DNA of 64,000 bases from Hyphomicrobiales bacterium. GTDB lineage: Bacteria; Pseudomonadota; Alphaproteobacteria; Rhizobiales; Beijerinckiaceae. The stretch is from positions 1 through 64,000 of the forward strand of contig JAIXSR010000148.1 in assembly GCA_027484605.1 (NCBI GenBank), read 5' to 3'. A program made the translations under genes and the position numbers. Under the pieces are notes generated by a model. It was not told the origin of the DNA, did no database searches, and saw only the letters and a list, made by a program, of their open reading frames with translations. The first letter of the stretch is position 1. Each line of letters begins with the position of its first letter. Shown here piece after piece: positions 27,424 to 36,965 of the stretch.

Positions 27424-28185
27424 CTATCCGATCAGGTCCCGCCGGAAGATCCGCTGGCGCTCGTAATAGAAGGGGATCGGATGCCGATGGCCGATCATGC
27501 CGGCGCGGATCTGCTCGTCGAGATCGGTCAGGATCACGCGGGTAATCGCGGGAAGCGGCAGGTCCGCCGTGTCGCGCAGGGTAAGCCAGGCGAGTTCCGT
27601 CAGCTCCGCATCCGGCCCCACCCGCGTGCCGACATTGTGCCGGATGGCGCCGGCATCCACGACGAAAAAGCGGGTGTCGAACCGTTTCGGCCGCTTGGGC
27701 GGCGTGATCGCCCGGGCAAGATAATGGATGGCGCTGAGATCCGGCAGGTGGCCGGTTGCCGTGAATTCCTGCCATGGCCCTTCCGGCACGGTGCGCGCCG
27801 ACGGGCAGGGCAGGCCGATCACGAGGCCGGTCTCCTCGAATGTCTCGCGGATTGCCGCCAGCGCCAGGCGCCGTGCCCGCTGCATCGTGGCGCGCGGCGT
27901 CCGGGCCAGCAGGGCGGCGACAACCTCCTCGCGCAATTCGCTTTCGACCGGGATCCGGGCATCCTGGCTTTCCATCCGCCCGCCGGGGAAGACGAACTTG
28001 TCCGGCATGAATTTGTGGTTCGGATGGCGCTTGCCCATGAGGACGCGCGGTTCCTTGCCCGTCCGGTCGACGATGATCAGCGTGGCGGCATCCACCGGGC
28101 GGACATTCGCCCAGCGCCTGTCGCGGGCCTCGCCGGTCAGCCGGGCCAGTTTCTCGTCGTCGGAGAGGAGCGTGGTGGCGGACAT
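27424..28185 (-). CDS. NUDIX hydrolase
   Basis: 253 residues. The Nudix helix reads 'AAIRETFEETGLVIG' with the RE..EE.G catalytic core at about residue 115; the preceding Gly comes from 'FPGGRME', with an unusually long spacer between the glycine and the RE motif. Such long-spacer Nudix proteins are typical of Hyphomicrobiales and near the CoA-pyrophosphatase/NUDT7-19 clade, so a CoA or nucleotide-sugar pyrophosphatase role is possible. It precedes the DUF983 gene in reverse orientation order, 11 bp apart. Confidence 0.88.
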   Translation of the reverse strand: MSATTLLSDDEKLARLTGEARDRRWANVRPVDAATLIIVDRTGKEPRVLMGKRHPNHKFMPDKFVFPGGRMESQDARIPVESELREEVVAALLARTPRATMQRARRLALAAIRETFEETGLVIGLPCPSARTVPEGPWQEFTATGHLPDLSAIHYLARAITPPKRPKRFDTRFFVVDAGAIRHNVGTRVGPDAELTELAWLTLRDTADLPLPAITRVILTDLDEQIRAGMIGHRHPIPFYYERQRIFRRDLIG

Positions 28186-28196
28186 CGCGTCGGGCC

Positions 28197-28628
28197 TCAG
28201 GGCTTGGCGGCCGTGCGGATCTCGTGGATGTCGCCCTCGGGGTCGAAGCCGTGCATCCGCAATGCCCATTGATAGCCGACCAGCGCGCCCTTGACCGGTT
28301 GCATGATCAGCAAGGTCAGGATGATGGTCAGGACCGGCCAGAGCACCATGTGCCACCACATCGGCCATTCTGCCGTGCGCTCGAAGAACAGGTTCAGGCC
28401 CACAACGAGATGGCCGACAATCGTGATGGTGATATAGGCCGGCATGTCATCCGCCCGGTGGCCATCCAGCCGCTCGCCGCAGGAATCGCAGGCCGGTGCG
28501 ACCTTGAGGAAGCTGGTGAACAGGTGGCCCTGGCCGCATTGCGGGCAGGTGCAGCGGAAGCCGCGCCCGATGGCCTGTTTCCAGTCCCGGGGCTCGAGCG
28601 CCGCAGCGCCCTTCGTGCCGTATTCCAT
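28197..28628 (-). CDS. DUF983 family membrane protein with zinc-ribbon
   Basis: 143 residues. Two CxxC motifs ('CPQCGQGHLF' and 'CDSCGERL', residues about 28-54) form a small zinc ribbon in front of two transmembrane helices (about 63-85 and 92-112). The family is widespread in alphaproteobacteria and of unknown function. It directly follows rnr (adjacent stop and start codons) and is part of the rnr-DUF983-NUDIX series. Confidence 0.9.
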   Translation of the reverse strand: MEYGTKGAAALEPRDWKQAIGRGFRCTCPQCGQGHLFTSFLKVAPACDSCGERLDGHRADDMPAYITITIVGHLVVGLNLFFERTAEWPMWWHMVLWPVLTIILTLLIMQPVKGALVGYQWALRMHGFDPEGDIHEIRTAAKP

Positions 28629-31001
28629 TCAGTCCTCCACCCATCCGCGGCGATTGCGCCGGCCGGATGGCTTGCTCATGTCAGGTTTGGCGAATGCGTT
28701 TCGCCGTGAACCCTGTTCGGCAGTCTCGCGCAAGGCCGGTTTGCCGGCGGTCATCTTGCCATTTCGGCCCTTGCCGCGCGTCACCTTCACATAGCGGCCT
28801 TCGCTCAGCATTTCAAAACGAAGCGCCCCGGCCATGGGCTGGGCCTCGACCAGCCGCACATTCACGCTGTCGCCGAGCCGGTAGCTTTCGCCCGTGCGGG
28901 AGCCGGTCAGGGCATGGGCGGCCTCGTCATGGCGGAAGAAATCATCGCCGAGCGTGCCGGCGGGGATGAAGCCGTCGGCGCCGGTTTTCTCCAGCTTCAC
29001 GAACAGGCCCACCCGGGTGACGCCGGCAATGCGACCGCGGAAGCTCTCGCCGACGCGGTCGACCAGGTAGAGTGCGATGAGCCTGTCCACCGTCTCGCGT
29101 TCGGCCGCCATGGCGCGGCGCTCGGCGGCGGAGATCTGCGCGCCGATCTCGCGCATGGCCTCGATGGTGGTGTCGGGCAGGCCATCCTTGCCGAAACCGA
29201 GCGCGCGGATGAGCCCGCGATGGACGATCAGGTCGGAGTAACGGCGGATCGGCGAGGTGAAATGCGCATAGCGGCGCAGGTTCAGGCCGAAATGGCCGAT
29301 ATTGTCGGGGCTGTATTCGGCCTGGGCCTGCGAACGCAGGATCACCTCGTTGCAGAGCGTGGCATTGGGGCCGTCCTTCACCCGCGCCAGGATGCGGTTG
29401 AACAGGTCCGGCCGGAGCGCACCCTGTTTCGGCAGGGTGATGGCGATGCTTTCGAGGAAGGTGCGCAGCCCCTGCATCTTCTCGAGGCTGGGATTGTCAT
29501 GGATCCGGTAGAGCAGCGGGATCCGCGCCTTTTCGAGGGTTTCCGCCGCGCAGACATTGGCGAGGATCATGAATTCCTCGATCAGGCGATGCGCATCGAG
29601 CCGCTGGGGCACGATCACATCGGCCACATGCCCCTGTGCATCGAGGACGAGCTTGCGCTCCGGCAGGTCGAGATCGAGCGGCTCGCGGGCATCGCGGGCG
29701 ATCTTCAGCGCCTCGTAGGCGCGCCAGAGCGGCGTCAGGACCGGCTTGATCAACGGCCCGGTGATGTCATCCAGCGTGCCGTCGATCGCGGTCTGGGCCT
29801 GCTGGTAGGCAAGTTTCGCGGCAGAGCGCATCAGCACGCGGTGGAAGGAATGGCCGCGCTTCTCGCCGCGCGCACTGATCACCACCCGGAGGCCGAGGGC
29901 GGCGCGGTTGACCAGCGGCTTGAGCGAGCAGAGATCGTTCGAGATCCGCTCCGGCAGCATCGGCACCACGCGGTCCGGGAAATAGACCGAATTGCCGCGG
30001 ATCAAGGCCTCCCGGTCGAGCGCCGAGCCGGGCCGGACGTAATGGGCGACATCGGCGATGGCGATGTGGAGGATGAAGCCGCCGAGATTGTCCGGATCGG
30101 GATCCGGTTCGGCATGGACGGCATCATCATGATCTTTCGCATCCGCCGGGTCGATCGTGATCAGCGGAATGGGGCGCCAATCCTCGCGGCCGGCCAGGGT
30201 TGCATCCTCGGCCGCCTCGGCCTCGCTCAGGGCAGCCTCCGGGAAAACATGGGGAATCTCGTGCGTGTGGATGGCGATGAGCGAGATGGCACGCTCGCTC
30301 TTCGTGGAGCCGAGCCGCTCGCGCACGCGGCCGGTCTTGAGGCCGAACCGGTGGTCGCGACCGATCTCGACGGCGATCAGATCGCCATCCTCGGCCTCGC
30401 CGGTGGCCTGACCCGCCGGGATCAGGATCTCGACGCCCTTGGCCTTCTTGTCGATCGGGATCAGGCGGCCGCCGCCATCTTTCTCGGCGCGGAAGATGCC
30501 GACCGCCCGCTTGGCCTGGTTGGACAGGACCTTGATCACCTTGCCGGTATAGTCCGGGCCATCCTCCTCGTCCGCGGGTTCGATGCGCATCAGCACGCGA
30601 TCGTTGATTCCCGGCGCCGGCCCATGCTCGCGCGAGCGGCGGGGCAGTGGCAGGACGATGCGGGGTGGCTCGCCGCGGGCGGGATCCCATTCGGCGGGAA
30701 CCGCAATGAAATCGCCGTCGACATCCCGGCCGATAATGTCCGCCACCACGACAGGGGGCAGCTGGCCCGCCGAATGCAGTGCGCCGCGCTTGCGTTCGAG
30801 CGTGCCTTCGGCTTCCCATTCCTTCAGCAGGCGCTTGAGCATGATCTTGGCGGCGGGGTTCATCCCGAATTCGCGGGCGATTTCCCGCTTGCCGACCTTC
30901 GTCTTCGCCGAGGCAATGAAGGCGAGGATTTCCTCGCGGCTCGGGAAGGGCCGGGATTCCGGTGATTTCGGTTGCCGGCGGGGGGCCAGGGAGCGGGGCA
31001 T
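28629..31001 (-). CDS. rnr: Ribonuclease R
   Basis: About 790 residues. Domain order: N-terminal helix-turn-helix/cold-shock OB domains (1-230), RNB exonuclease domain (about 260-590) with the 'DPADAKDHDDA' acidic metal-binding cluster, and a C-terminal S1 domain followed by a basic tail. 'YAHFTSPIRRYSDLIVHR' is the conserved RNB signature. It degrades structured RNA 3' to 5'. ATG 31001 is best supported by AAGGAGGA 9 nt upstream; alternative ATGs lie at 31010 and 31025. Confidence 0.95.
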   Translation of the reverse strand: MPRSLAPRRQPKSPESRPFPSREEILAFIASAKTKVGKREIAREFGMNPAAKIMLKRLLKEWEAEGTLERKRGALHSAGQLPPVVVADIIGRDVDGDFIAVPAEWDPARGEPPRIVLPLPRRSREHGPAPGINDRVLMRIEPADEEDGPDYTGKVIKVLSNQAKRAVGIFRAEKDGGGRLIPIDKKAKGVEILIPAGQATGEAEDGDLIAVEIGRDHRFGLKTGRVRERLGSTKSERAISLIAIHTHEIPHVFPEAALSEAEAAEDATLAGREDWRPIPLITIDPADAKDHDDAVHAEPDPDPDNLGGFILHIAIADVAHYVRPGSALDREALIRGNSVYFPDRVVPMLPERISNDLCSLKPLVNRAALGLRVVISARGEKRGHSFHRVLMRSAAKLAYQQAQTAIDGTLDDITGPLIKPVLTPLWRAYEALKIARDAREPLDLDLPERKLVLDAQGHVADVIVPQRLDAHRLIEEFMILANVCAAETLEKARIPLLYRIHDNPSLEKMQGLRTFLESIAITLPKQGALRPDLFNRILARVKDGPNATLCNEVILRSQAQAEYSPDNIGHFGLNLRRYAHFTSPIRRYSDLIVHRGLIRALGFGKDGLPDTTIEAMREIGAQISAAERRAMAAERETVDRLIALYLVDRVGESFRGRIAGVTRVGLFVKLEKTGADGFIPAGTLGDDFFRHDEAAHALTGSRTGESYRLGDSVNVRLVEAQPMAGALRFEMLSEGRYVKVTRGKGRNGKMTAGKPALRETAEQGSRRNAFAKPDMSKPSGRRNRRGWVED

Positions 31002-31035
31002 GCGCGACATTCCTCCTTCTCGCACAGGCCGCGCG

Positions 31036-31764
31036 CTACCGGAAGAGGAAGAGCAGCAGCGGCACGAGAATGGCTGTGACCAGCCCGTTCAGCGCCATTC
31101 CGAGCGCCGCATAGGCGCCGGCCTTCTCGTTGACCTGCAGCGCCCGCGCGGTGCCGATGCCATGGGCGGCGATGCCCACGGCGAAGCCGCGGGCGGCATA
31201 ATCGCGGATCCGCAGGAGGTTCATCAGCGGCGTGACCATCACCGCCCCGAGAATGCCGGTGGCGATGACGAGGACGGCGGTGAGCGGCGGCGTGCCGCCG
31301 ACCTGTTCGGCAATGCCCATGGCGATGGCGGCCGTGACCGATTTCGGCGCTAACGAGGCCAATGTCGCCCCGGACAGGCCGAGCAGCCGGGCCAGGACGA
31401 GCGTGCTGCCGATTCCCGCCAGCGCGCCGATCCCGAGCGCAGCGCCGATGGCGCGCCAGTGCCGGGCGATCAGGGCGCGGTTCCGCCAGATCGGCAGGGC
31501 CAGGGCCACGGTGGCCGGGCCGAGCAGCACATGGACGAAGCGCGCACCCTCGAAATAGCGGGCATGCGAGGTGCCCGAGACCAGCAAGGCCGCGCCGACA
31601 AGCAGGATCGCGATCAGCACCGGGTTGGCCAGCGGATGCCGCCCCGTGGCGGCGGCGATGCGGTCGCCAACCAGATAGGCGGCGAGGGTGATCGCGAGGA
31701 AGAAGAGCGGCTGTTCCGCGAGATAGATCCAGAAGGCGGAGGGATCGAGGCTGCGCAGGGTCAT
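31036..31764 (-). CDS. lrgB: LrgB family protein (CidB/LrgB)
   Basis: 242 residues with about seven hydrophobic helices. The motif 'LAPKSVTAAIAMGIAEQVGG' (about residues 130-150) followed by 'AHGIGTARALQ' defines LrgB. It acts with LrgA, encoded immediately upstream with a 4-bp overlap, in a membrane complex; in other bacteria this pair transports glycolate or pyruvate or modulates murein hydrolase activity. Its gene lies between rnr and topA, not a usual member of that block. Confidence 0.92.
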   Translation of the reverse strand: MTLRSLDPSAFWIYLAEQPLFFLAITLAAYLVGDRIAAATGRHPLANPVLIAILLVGAALLVSGTSHARYFEGARFVHVLLGPATVALALPIWRNRALIARHWRAIGAALGIGALAGIGSTLVLARLLGLSGATLASLAPKSVTAAIAMGIAEQVGGTPPLTAVLVIATGILGAVMVTPLMNLLRIRDYAARGFAVGIAAHGIGTARALQVNEKAGAYAALGMALNGLVTAILVPLLLFLFR

Positions 31765-32114
31765 GCCGCATCCCTTTCGTCGTCGCGCGTCAGGGCGCGG
31801 AAGACGAGCGCCGTCACCGTCATGGTGATGGCGGTGGAGAGGACCAGCACGATCACGATCTGCAGGCCCTCGCGGGCCAGCCGGTCGCCGAAGGCGATCA
31901 GGCCGACGCCGGCTGGCACGAAGAGGAGCGAGAGATGCCGCAGGATCGCGTCGCCGGCAATCACCACCGGTTCCGGCATCCGTCCGCGCCAGAGCGCGAA
32001 GCCGGCCAGCAGCGCGAGCCCGATCACCGGCCCGGGGATCGGCAGGCGTGCCAACCCGGCGATCAGCTCGCCGGTAAACTGCAGGAAAATCAGGATCGTC
32101 AGGCCTTCGAGCAT
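31761..32114 (-). CDS. lrgA: CidA/LrgA family protein
   Basis: 117 residues with four hydrophobic helices. The CidA/LrgA signature 'LPIPGPVIGLALL' (about 24-36) and 'LRHLSLLFVPAGVG' (about 58-71) are both present. It forms a holin-like membrane partner of LrgB. It is the first gene of the two-gene unit, ATGA-coupled to lrgB, preceded by an intergenic stretch with tandem 16-bp repeats. Confidence 0.92.
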   Translation of the reverse strand: MLEGLTILIFLQFTGELIAGLARLPIPGPVIGLALLAGFALWRGRMPEPVVIAGDAILRHLSLLFVPAGVGLIAFGDRLAREGLQIVIVLVLSTAITMTVTALVFRALTRDDERDAA

Positions 32115-32158
32115 CGAATCGTCCCCCCGGGGCGGATTGTTTCACGCCCTGGCGGGGA

Positions 32159-32206
32159 GGGACAGGGCAGGGAAGGGACAGGGCAGGGAAGGGACAGGGC
32201 AGGGAA
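32159..32206. repeat. Three perfect tandem 16-bp repeats
   Basis: GGGACAGGGCAGGGAA is repeated three times without a mismatch between lrgA and topA. Further upstream of topA's stop a 13-bp sequence TCAGGCTTTGGTC occurs twice, at 32235-32247 and 32254-32266, the second holding the topA stop codon. Confidence 0.95.
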
Positions 32207-32253
32207 GGGAATGCTCCGGCCCCGGCGATCCCGCTCAGGCTTTGGTCGTCCGT

Positions 32254-34923
32254 TCAGGCTTTGGTCTTGCCTTTGGCCGGGGCCTTGGCCTTTCCGGTCG
32301 CTGCCTTCCCGGTCGCCGCCTTACGGGGCGCCGCCTTCTTCTCGCCGGCCGCCTTCGGCGCAGCCCGGGGCTTGCCGCGCGCCGGCTTCACCACGCCGCC
32401 GGTCGCCTCGATCCGGGCCGCGATCAGTCCGAGCGCGGCCTCCATGGTTATCTCGTCCTTGTTGGCGCTCTTGGGCAGGGTGGCATTCACGCTGCCCCAG
32501 TTCACATAGGCGCCGTAGCGGCCATCGCGGACCGAGATATCGCCGCCATCGGGATGCTGGCCGATGATCCGGCCCGCCACGGCACCGGTGCGGCCGAAGC
32601 GCCGCGCGCCGCCGGCTTCCTTGGTGGCGATGAGATCGACCGCGCGGTTGATGCCGACGGTGAAGACATCATCGATGCCCTCGAGATTGGCATAGGTCTT
32701 CCCGTGCTGGACATAGGGACCGTAGCGCCCGATCCCGGCCAGGATGGGCTCGCCGGATTCGGGATGGCGGCCGATCTCGCGCGGGAGCGAGAGGAGCGCC
32801 AGCGCCTTCTCGAGATCCGTATCCTTGATCGTCATGCCCTTGGCGAGCGAGGCCCGTTTCGGCTTCTCGCCTTCGCCAAGCTGGACATAGGGCCCGAAAC
32901 GCCCGTCGCGAATGGTGATTTCGAGACCCGAGGCCGGATCGGTGCCCAGAACCTGCGGGCCCGAGGAACCGGCTTCCGCGTCGCCATCCTCGCCATTCGG
33001 CACGGAAAGCGGGCGGGTGAAGCGGCATTCGGGGTAATTGGAGCAGCCAATGAACGGCCCGAGCTTGCCGAGCTTGAGGGAAAGCTGGCCGCTGCCGCAT
33101 TTCGGGCAGATGCGCGGATCGGAGCCATCGCCGCGATCACGGAACAGCATCGGCCCGAGATGCTCGTTCAGGCCCTCGAGCACGCTCGCGGTGCGCTGCT
33201 CCTTGGCGCTCTCGATGGCGGCCTTGAAGTCGCGCCAGAAATCGCGGAGCACGGAGCGCCAGTCGACTTCGGCATTCGAGATCCGGTCGAGATCGTTCTC
33301 GAGATCGGCGGTGAAATCATACTCCACATATTTCGCGAAGAAGCTCTCGAGGAAGGCGGTGACGATCCGACCCTTGTCCTCGGGGACAAGGCGCTTCTTC
33401 TCGATTTTCACATATTCACGGTCCCGCAGCACGGCGAGCGTGGCGGCGTAGGTCGAAGGCCGCCCAATGCCGAGCTCTTCCATCCGCTTGATGAGGCTGG
33501 CTTCGGAATAGCGCGGCGGCGGTTCGGTGAAATGCTGCGTGGCATTGAGCGCCTTGCGGGCAAGGGCCTCGCCGCGGCTCATGACCGGAAGGCGGCGGTT
33601 TTCCTCGTCTTCCTCGTCATCCGAGGTCTCGGTGTAGAGCGCCAGGAAGCCATCGAACAGCACGACCTGGCCCGTCGCACGCATGTCGAGCCGGCGCGGG
33701 CCGGCCTCGGCAAGGATGTCGGCCGTCGTCCGTTCGAGCCGCGCGCTCTCCATCTGGCTGGCGATGGTCCGTTTCCAGATCAGCTCGTAGAGGCGGAATT
33801 CGTCATCCGAGAGATAGGGCCGGACGGATTTCGGCACGCGGAACGCATCGGTCGGCCGGATGCATTCATGCGCTTCCTGCGCGTTCTTCGCCTTGGTGGA
33901 ATAGGCGCGGGGCGCATCCGGGAGGTAATCCTTGTCGAAGGCCTTGCCGATGAAAGCCCGGACCTGCGCCCGCGCTTCCGGGGCGATGTCCACGCCGTCG
34001 GTTCGCATATAGGTGATGAGGCCGGTGGTCTCGCCGCCGATATCCGCACCCTCGTAAAGCTTCTGGGCGACCCGCATCGTGGTGGCCGGCGCGAAGCCGA
34101 GCTTGCGCGAGGCCTCCTGCTGGAGGGTCGAGGTGGTGAAGGGCGGGAACGGGTGGCGCTTGGCAGGCTTGGCCTCGAGGGCGGTCACGCTGAAGCGCGC
34201 TGCGGCAAGGGCAGCCTTGAAATCCTCGGCCTCGACGCCGGAGCCGATATCCAGCCGGCTGATCTTCCTGCCATCGGCTCCGACGAGCCGGGCCTCGAAT
34301 TCCTCGCCGCGCGGTGTCGCCAGCCGGGCGATCAGCGACCAGTATTCGCGGGTGACGAAGCGCTCGATCTCGGCCTCGCGATCGCAGACGAGCCGCAAGG
34401 CCACCGATTGCACGCGGCCGGCCGAGCGGGCGCCCGGCAGCTTCCGCCAGAGCACCGGCGAGAGCTGGAAGCCCACGAGATAGTCGAGGGCCCGGCGGGC
34501 AAGATAGGCATCGACCAAGGCCTGGTCGATCTGGCGCGGATTCGCCATCGCGGCCGCAACGGCATCCTTGGTGATCGCGTTGAAGCTGACGCGCTCGACC
34601 TTCTTGTCCTTGAGCACGCGGCGGGCGCGCAGCATCTCGTAAAGGTGCCAGGAAATCGCCTCGCCCTCGCGGTCCGGGTCGGTGGCGAGGATCACGCGGT
34701 CCGCATCCTTGACCGCGTTGGCAATGGCGGAAATCTGCTTGGCGCCGCGACCATCGGTTTCCCAGATCATCGCGAAATCATTGTCGGGATCGACCGATCC
34801 GTCCTTGGACGGCAGGTCGCGGACATGCCCATAGGAGGCGATGACCTCATAGCCACGCCCGAGATACTTGTTGATCGTCTTCGCCTTTGACGGCGACTCG
34901 ACAATGACGACCCGATTTTCCAT
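32254..34923 (-). CDS. topA: DNA topoisomerase I
   Basis: 889 residues. TOPRIM domain (1-130) with 'VIVESPSKAKTI'; catalytic Tyr305 in 'TGLITYMRTDG'; one C4 zinc finger ('CPKCGSG' ... 'GCSNYPEC') near residue 620; then three or four Topo-C repeats of the GRFGPYV type and a ~45-residue Lys/Ala/Pro tail. It relaxes negative supercoils. ATG 34923 has AAGGGAC upstream. Its tail ends in a short Lys-rich run duplicated in the downstream DNA. Confidence 0.96.
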   Translation of the reverse strand: MENRVVIVESPSKAKTINKYLGRGYEVIASYGHVRDLPSKDGSVDPDNDFAMIWETDGRGAKQISAIANAVKDADRVILATDPDREGEAISWHLYEMLRARRVLKDKKVERVSFNAITKDAVAAAMANPRQIDQALVDAYLARRALDYLVGFQLSPVLWRKLPGARSAGRVQSVALRLVCDREAEIERFVTREYWSLIARLATPRGEEFEARLVGADGRKISRLDIGSGVEAEDFKAALAAARFSVTALEAKPAKRHPFPPFTTSTLQQEASRKLGFAPATTMRVAQKLYEGADIGGETTGLITYMRTDGVDIAPEARAQVRAFIGKAFDKDYLPDAPRAYSTKAKNAQEAHECIRPTDAFRVPKSVRPYLSDDEFRLYELIWKRTIASQMESARLERTTADILAEAGPRRLDMRATGQVVLFDGFLALYTETSDDEEDEENRRLPVMSRGEALARKALNATQHFTEPPPRYSEASLIKRMEELGIGRPSTYAATLAVLRDREYVKIEKKRLVPEDKGRIVTAFLESFFAKYVEYDFTADLENDLDRISNAEVDWRSVLRDFWRDFKAAIESAKEQRTASVLEGLNEHLGPMLFRDRGDGSDPRICPKCGSGQLSLKLGKLGPFIGCSNYPECRFTRPLSVPNGEDGDAEAGSSGPQVLGTDPASGLEITIRDGRFGPYVQLGEGEKPKRASLAKGMTIKDTDLEKALALLSLPREIGRHPESGEPILAGIGRYGPYVQHGKTYANLEGIDDVFTVGINRAVDLIATKEAGGARRFGRTGAVAGRIIGQHPDGGDISVRDGRYGAYVNWGSVNATLPKSANKDEITMEAALGLIAARIEATGGVVKPARGKPRAAPKAAGEKKAAPRKAATGKAATGKAKAPAKGKTKA

Positions 34924-35104
34924 GGATGTCCCTTCCGAACGGCCGGGATAAGTGGCGGCGCGCGCCGCGTTTGTCAAATGGGGCTCCGGCGCCGGTCCGG
35001 ACAGGGGTGGCAGGCGGTGCCTGAAATCCCGGCCGGGGGTTAATCCAATGTCAAGCTAAATCGACGATAATCTTGCCTGTCCCAGTTGCGAGGTCCTGCC
35101 CCCC

Positions 35105-35374
35105 ATGCTGTTCCGTCGCCCTGCCGCCTCTTTCAGCACCGCGTTCTCCCTGTTTGTCGAGATCGATCCCGAGGGTCGCATCCGCCAGGTCTCCGCTGCC
35201 CTTGCCGAGGGGCTGGGCTGCAAGGCCGAAACGCTGAAGGGGCAATCCATGTCGATCCAGAACGGAGTCCGGCGCCGGATGGCACGTCAGCTGCGGGACA
35301 GCAAGGGCGGGACACCGCTCGTCATGGTCACGGCCCATGATGCCGGCATGGCCCGGCCGCGATGGGCCATATGA
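35105..35374 (+). pseudogene. Chimeric remnant: truncated PAS/MCP-like N-terminus fused in frame to the 5' end of panB
   Basis: An 89-codon open frame with two unlike halves. Residues 1-48 look like the start of a PAS domain ('FVEIDPEGRIRQVSAALAEGLGCKAETLKGQ') and resemble in position and layout the N-terminus of the intact MCP next door. From residue 49 it reads as the first 37 residues of PanB, with 4 amino-acid changes, then diverges and stops after a few codons. The DNA match to panB is 112 bp with 8 mismatches and no gaps. I read it as the scar of a tandem duplication of an MCP-panB pair, later deleted inside both. It may still be transcribed; no evidence for a protein product. Confidence 0.8.
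35246..35357 (+). repeat. Copy of the panB 5' end (partner at 36963-37074)
   Basis: 112 bp aligned without gaps to 36963-37074, 8 substitutions (about 93% identical), running from 3 bp before the shared ATG into codon 37. Four substitutions are silent and four change residues (I to V, T to M, M to L, Y to H). Confidence 0.95.
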
Positions 35375-35436
35375 ACCATATCTAAATTTGTTTCGTTCAA
35401 GTTGCTTCCAGTTAACTGAACCTCGTTTGGTTGGAT

Positions 35437-36900
35437 ATGCTTAAATTCCTGCCGCTCAGGCCTCTGGCTTCGGCTTCGTCAGCGATGATGACCTTTGGTG
35501 TCGCGGCCGACAGGTCGTTGCTCGCGGCAGACGCAGCTTTTCGCGCTGCTCTTGGCTTTCCCGGCGATGCCCTGACCGGCAAGCCGCTCGAGGCCCTGCT
35601 CGCCTCTCCCGAACAGATGATGACCTGGCAGGATGCATGCCTTGCCACCGAAGCCGGGAAGCCCAAGCCCGTCACGCTCGCCTTTCGACGTCATGACGGG
35701 CATTGCCTGTGGGTGAAAGGCGCCGTTTCGATAGGGGCCGGCCGGAAGCGTCGGCAGGAATTCGTCTTTTCGGGAGTCGATATCAGCGCCGAATGCCTGG
35801 AAAAAGCCGAACTCGTGAGCCTGCGAAAGGCAATCGACAATCAGCGCATGACGATCCGGTTCGATTTCGACGGCAACCTTGTCGACGCCAATGATCGCTT
35901 CTTCGACACGATGGGATTTGCCCGCGAATCCGCTTCTGCCCTGAACCACCGGCAGCTTTGCCATCCGGACAGGCTGGAAGGTCCCGATTATGCGGTGTTC
36001 TGGGCGGATCTGCGCGGTGGCAAGATCATCAGCGGCCAGAACCGGTACAGATCATCCGATGGCAGCGATGTCTGGCTCGAGGGCAGCTATCAGCCTGCCT
36101 ATGATGCGCTCGGGCAGCGTGTTGGCATTCTTTGCATGGCGACGGATGTCACCGGGAATATCCGTGCCAAAAACCGGCGCATGGGTCTCTGGGATGCCGT
36201 GCATGACAGCGTCCAGCATGTGGGTGGCTCCCTTGCCAATACCAGCGCCCAGGCAACCTCCGGCGCCGAGAACATTGCATTGGCTTCGGCCAATCTGAGC
36301 GCGATCGCGGCTTCGTCATCGGAACTGAAATCGTCGATCGACGAGATCGGGCAACAGGTGCTGAAATCCGTCACGGTGAGTTCGGGGGCGGTCGAGAAAT
36401 CCCGGAACGCGATCTCGATCATGAAGGCGCTGCTCGAGGATGCCGACCGGATTGCCAGCGTCGTGAACCTGATCGAGCAGATTGCGCGCCAGACAAACCT
36501 TCTTGCCCTGAATGCCACGATCGAGGCAGCCCGCGCCGGCGAGGCGGGCAAGGGCTTTGCTGTCGTGGCTTCCGAGGTCAAGGCGCTTGCCGGGCAGACC
36601 GCCGTGGCAACCCGGGAGATCCACAACCACATTGTGGCGGTCCAGGCCTCCAGCCAGCTTGCGCAGGACGCCATCGAGGGTGTCTCGGGGACGATTGCCG
36701 ATATGAGCGGCATCACGATCAGCATTTCGGCCGCCGTGGAAGAGCAGGCCGCCGTGACGGCGGACATGTCTTCCCGGATGCAGGATGCCGCCCTGAGTGT
36801 CGAGATGATCGCCACCATTGTCGACGATGTCGCGCGCCTGACCCGCGATGCCGATCAGGGAATCCAGCGCATCGCCGATGCCGTGACACGCGCTGCCTGA
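35437..36900 (+). CDS. Cytoplasmic methyl-accepting chemotaxis protein with two PAS domains
   Basis: 487 residues with no transmembrane helix. PAS 1 (about 15-120) and PAS 2 (about 130-250, '[23 protein letters not shown]') precede a signalling domain of ~230 residues. The hairpin tip '[32 protein letters not shown]' is the CheA/CheW contact. Pattern resembles aerotaxis/redox receptors, but the PAS ligands cannot be told; no chemotaxis genes are adjacent. TTG 35431 is the alternative start; no good ribosome site is seen. It sits between the chimeric remnant and panB. Confidence 0.88.
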   Translation: MLKFLPLRPLASASSAMMTFGVAADRSLLAADAAFRAALGFPGDALTGKPLEALLASPEQMMTWQDACLATEAGKPKPVTLAFRRHDGHCLWVKGAVSIGAGRKRRQEFVFSGVDISAECLEKAELVSLRKAIDNQRMTIRFDFDGNLVDANDRFFDTMGFARESASALNHRQLCHPDRLEGPDYAVFWADLRGGKIISGQNRYRSSDGSDVWLEGSYQPAYDALGQRVGILCMATDVTGNIRAKNRRMGLWDAVHDSVQHVGGSLANTSAQATSGAENIALASANLSAIAASSSELKSSIDEIGQQVLKSVTVSSGAVEKSRNAISIMKALLEDADRIASVVNLIEQIARQTNLLALNATIEAARAGEAGKGFAVVASEVKALAGQTAVATREIHNHIVAVQASSQLAQDAIEGVSGTIADMSGITISISAAVEEQAAVTADMSSRMQDAALSVEMIATIVDDVARLTRDADQGIQRIADAVTRAA

Positions 36901-36965
36901 TCGCGGCGATTGCCCGGAAGTCACAGCTCCGTTAAGCGTCCGGACTTCGCGGGCAGGAGGCTTCC

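Noticed and set aside
28914-30965. A 683-codon plus-strand frame over rnr
   Set aside because: Antisense shadow of RNase R; no start signal.
31036-32114. LrgAB as a toxin-antitoxin or lysis module
   Set aside because: The pair is a normal chromosomal LrgAB family transporter/holin-like pair; nothing points to a toxin system.
32159-32206. Possible CRISPR array
   Set aside because: Units are 16 bp, adjacent and without spacers; a simple tandem repeat. The same holds for 25031-25075.
31459-34890. A 1143-codon open frame on the plus strand across lrgB, lrgA and topA
   Set aside because: Antisense to clearly conserved genes; GC-rich third positions keep the opposite strand open. No family features.
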